From assembly GCA_949825025.1 (NCBI GenBank), contig OX463779.1, forward strand, positions 32,932,203-32,996,202: a DNA stretch of 64,000 bases, read 5' to 3'. Position 1 is the stretch's first letter. The number at the start of each line of letters is the position of its first letter. Origin of the DNA: Siphlonurus alternatus (Eukaryota; Arthropoda; Insecta; Ephemeroptera; Siphlonuridae). The notes below the pieces were generated by a model that was not told where the DNA came from, ran no database searches, and saw only the letters and a list, made by a program, of their open reading frames with translations. The position numbers were made by a program, and so were the translations under genes. This document shows, piece after piece, positions 62,568-64,000 of the stretch.

Positions 62568-63290
62568 TACCCAGCAAACCATGCCTTGCTGGCCTACAGC
62601 TGGCCAGCTGCTGGTCTGCTGCTGGTACTGCTGGCAGATGGCTTGCCAGCAGAGGCCAGCAGTCGGCCATCTGACGGAGTGACAGCATGCGGCTTGCCTT
62701 CAGAGACCCATATGCTGGCCAGCACTGGTATGCCATCCATAAATTTTGATTTTGAAATTTTTTCGGGACAAATAATTTTTATTTTTGAAACATGTATTTC
62801 CAACATCCCTCAACTTAAATTCGTAAGAAAATATTAAAAATTTTAAAAAAATTATAATTTTATGCTACTTTTCTTACAGTTTGTGTTGAAATCTTCATAC
62901 CGTATAAGTTCAAATATTTTGAATAATAAGTAAGCACTAACATCTAATACTTACTAACAATCACCCAAGTGTAGGGGATAGGACACCTGCCTACGGTGCC
63001 AATGGTCCAGAGTTCGATTCCTGGTGGTGACAATTTTTTTATTCAATTTGATAATTTTTTCTTATTTTGCTTATATTAATTAAGCATAAAAATAATTTTC
63101 AGGTGATACTGAATGATTTTAATTTAATTGCAAATTAAATTAAATTTTGTGATGGCATGCCAGCGCTGGGTCCAGCATCTGGCCGGTATACAAGAAAAGC
63201 GCAGAACCAGCATGGCTTGCCAGCGCATGCCAGCAGTGGCAAGCCGGTCTGTGGCCAGCTGTAGGCCAGCAGGTTTTGGTTTGCTGGGTA
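62568..63290. mobile_element. Second foldback nested in the mariner-type element
   Basis: TACCCAGCAAACCATGCCTT at the left pairs with the inverse of AGGTTTTGGTTTGCTGGGTA at the right. Both arms are rich in GCTGGCC/TGGCCAGC words and contain CTACAGCTGGCC / GGCCAGCTGTAG. The AT-rich loop contains the tRNA-like sequence. Confidence 0.7.
62961..63031 (+). other. tRNA-like sequence (SINE head or tRNA pseudogene)
   Basis: A T-loop/B-box-like GAGTTCGATTCCTGG is followed by TGGTGA, which pairs with TCACCC at the start (one mismatch). A D-stem GTGT...ACAC encloses AGGGGATAGG. The anticodon stem does not fold properly, so a working tRNA is unlikely. Confidence 0.45.
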
Positions 63291-63823
63291 CTATACTCCA
63301 GCGTATCCAGGCAGTTGTCCCACCTCACCGCACCTGACTTTTTTCTGAGGGGCTTCGTGAAAGACAGTCTTCAAGACACCCGTGTGAGACGTCCGAGAGC
63401 ACCAGCAGCGCATCACCGCAGCCATCGAGTCAGTCACGCCGGCGATTCAGCGCAACTTGTGTGCGAGAACTGGAGGTCTGTCTGCATGGACGTGTGCTGC
63501 AGTACCAACGATGCATATGCTCATGTGGTGCCTTGGTGTAAATAATGGTGTAGGTAAATTTTCATTTAAGCGAATTAAAGATTGAATATAGTTTCTTTCA
63601 GAGGAATTATATGCTGAGTCTGCGGATTTTGGAGCTCAGAAATGTCAAATTTTTGTTTCCATTTTGTCTCAAAAGAAGACAAGTCCACGTAACGTTTTTT
63701 AGTTTTGATTTTTGAGAACATTGAACTCTAAGCTTTAATTTGATGTAAGAAAAATCTATGTCATTCTTAATTATCATGCTTTATTTTGAGTGCCAAATCG
63801 GGAAAATTCATGTGGACACCCTG

Positions 63824-64000
63824 TATATAATATTTTATAATTATATGTACTATATAGCTCAATCTGCAGCTGAGCGAACTTAATTGCTGGGACATGCAAA
63901 GTTCCTGTGAGACATATAGAATAATATATATTTATATATAGCATAATTATATATATATGCCATTTATATATAATATGACCACCCCCAATTATAATGAGAT
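63824..64000. other. AT-rich end of window
   Basis: (AT)n-type DNA; nothing else is seen. Confidence 0.5.

Larger units (their letters stand above)
61855..63823. mobile_element. Mariner/Tc1-type foldback with decayed transposase in both arms
   Basis: TATA flanks both sides. The right end read inward is CAGGGTGTCCACATGAATTT; the left is CAGGCGGGTGTCCACATGAA. Arms of roughly 500 bp (61855-62390 and 63330-63823) pair. Each includes, in inverted orientation, a broken coding remnant: in the right arm APDFFLRGFVKDS, then in other frames RITAAIESVTPAIQRNLC and ENWRSVCMDVCCSTNDAYAHV. This pattern (DFFLWG..K, VTP, final NGxHxEH) is the C-terminus of IS630-Tc1-mariner transposases. Several frameshifts separate the pieces, so it is inactive. 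Confidence 0.7.

Overview
This is a eukaryotic nuclear window from an animal, almost certainly an invertebrate. The genes are intron-split with canonical GT/AG junctions, many introns are short (about 70-90 bp), the DNA is AT-rich, and foldback (inverted-repeat) elements are very dense. Two recognisable genes, a RECQL5-type helicase and an RGG/RRM nucleolin-like protein, are typical metazoan genes. The taxon cannot be fixed from the sequence; a sponge or another early-branching animal is only a guess.

Layout. 55-6101 (+): the RECQL5 gene, 12 exons, lacking only its first exon(s). 6.1-10.8 kb: a nest of short terminal-inverted-repeat elements, several of which share the end motif TTAAGGGTAAGRTAACRC. 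11455-14446 (-): a four-exon nucleolin-like gene with an acidic N-terminus, one RRM and a C-terminal RGG domain. 14.5-23.9 kb: AT-rich intergenic DNA with foldbacks, plus weak evidence for a minus-strand secretory-type gene at 21.9-23.1 kb.

23.9-47.5 kb is the most unusual part. At least five paralogous small genes (called A-E here) lie in tandem on the plus strand and encode acidic proteins of 110-141 residues. Each is built from three exons with identical phase-1 introns and a shared signature, Y-D-x-W-(L/M)-x-Q at the end of exon 2 followed by a Cys-containing third exon. I recognise no known domain. They form two subfamilies (A/B/C and D/E). The cluster also holds a 1,689-bp near-identical tandem duplication, an intact Merlin/IS1595-type (ISXO2-like) transposase gene starting 30 bp after gene D, a non-autonomous hAT element and many short inverted-repeat elements.

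48.3-60.4 kb is repeat-built. It holds a 726-bp tandem duplication, then two 1.4-kb direct copies flanking a 2.5-kb foldback element whose arms are 36-bp tandem repeats. That element has a perfect 9-bp target duplication and a paralogous empty site in this same window. A 4.3-kb inverted-repeat element has landed inside a small open reading frame. 61.1-61.5 kb (-): the first two coding exons of a small multi-pass membrane protein resembling the HRG-1 heme transporter. 61.9-63.8 kb: a foldback of mariner/Tc1 type carrying decayed transposase C-termini in both arms, with a second foldback and a tRNA-like sequence nested in it.
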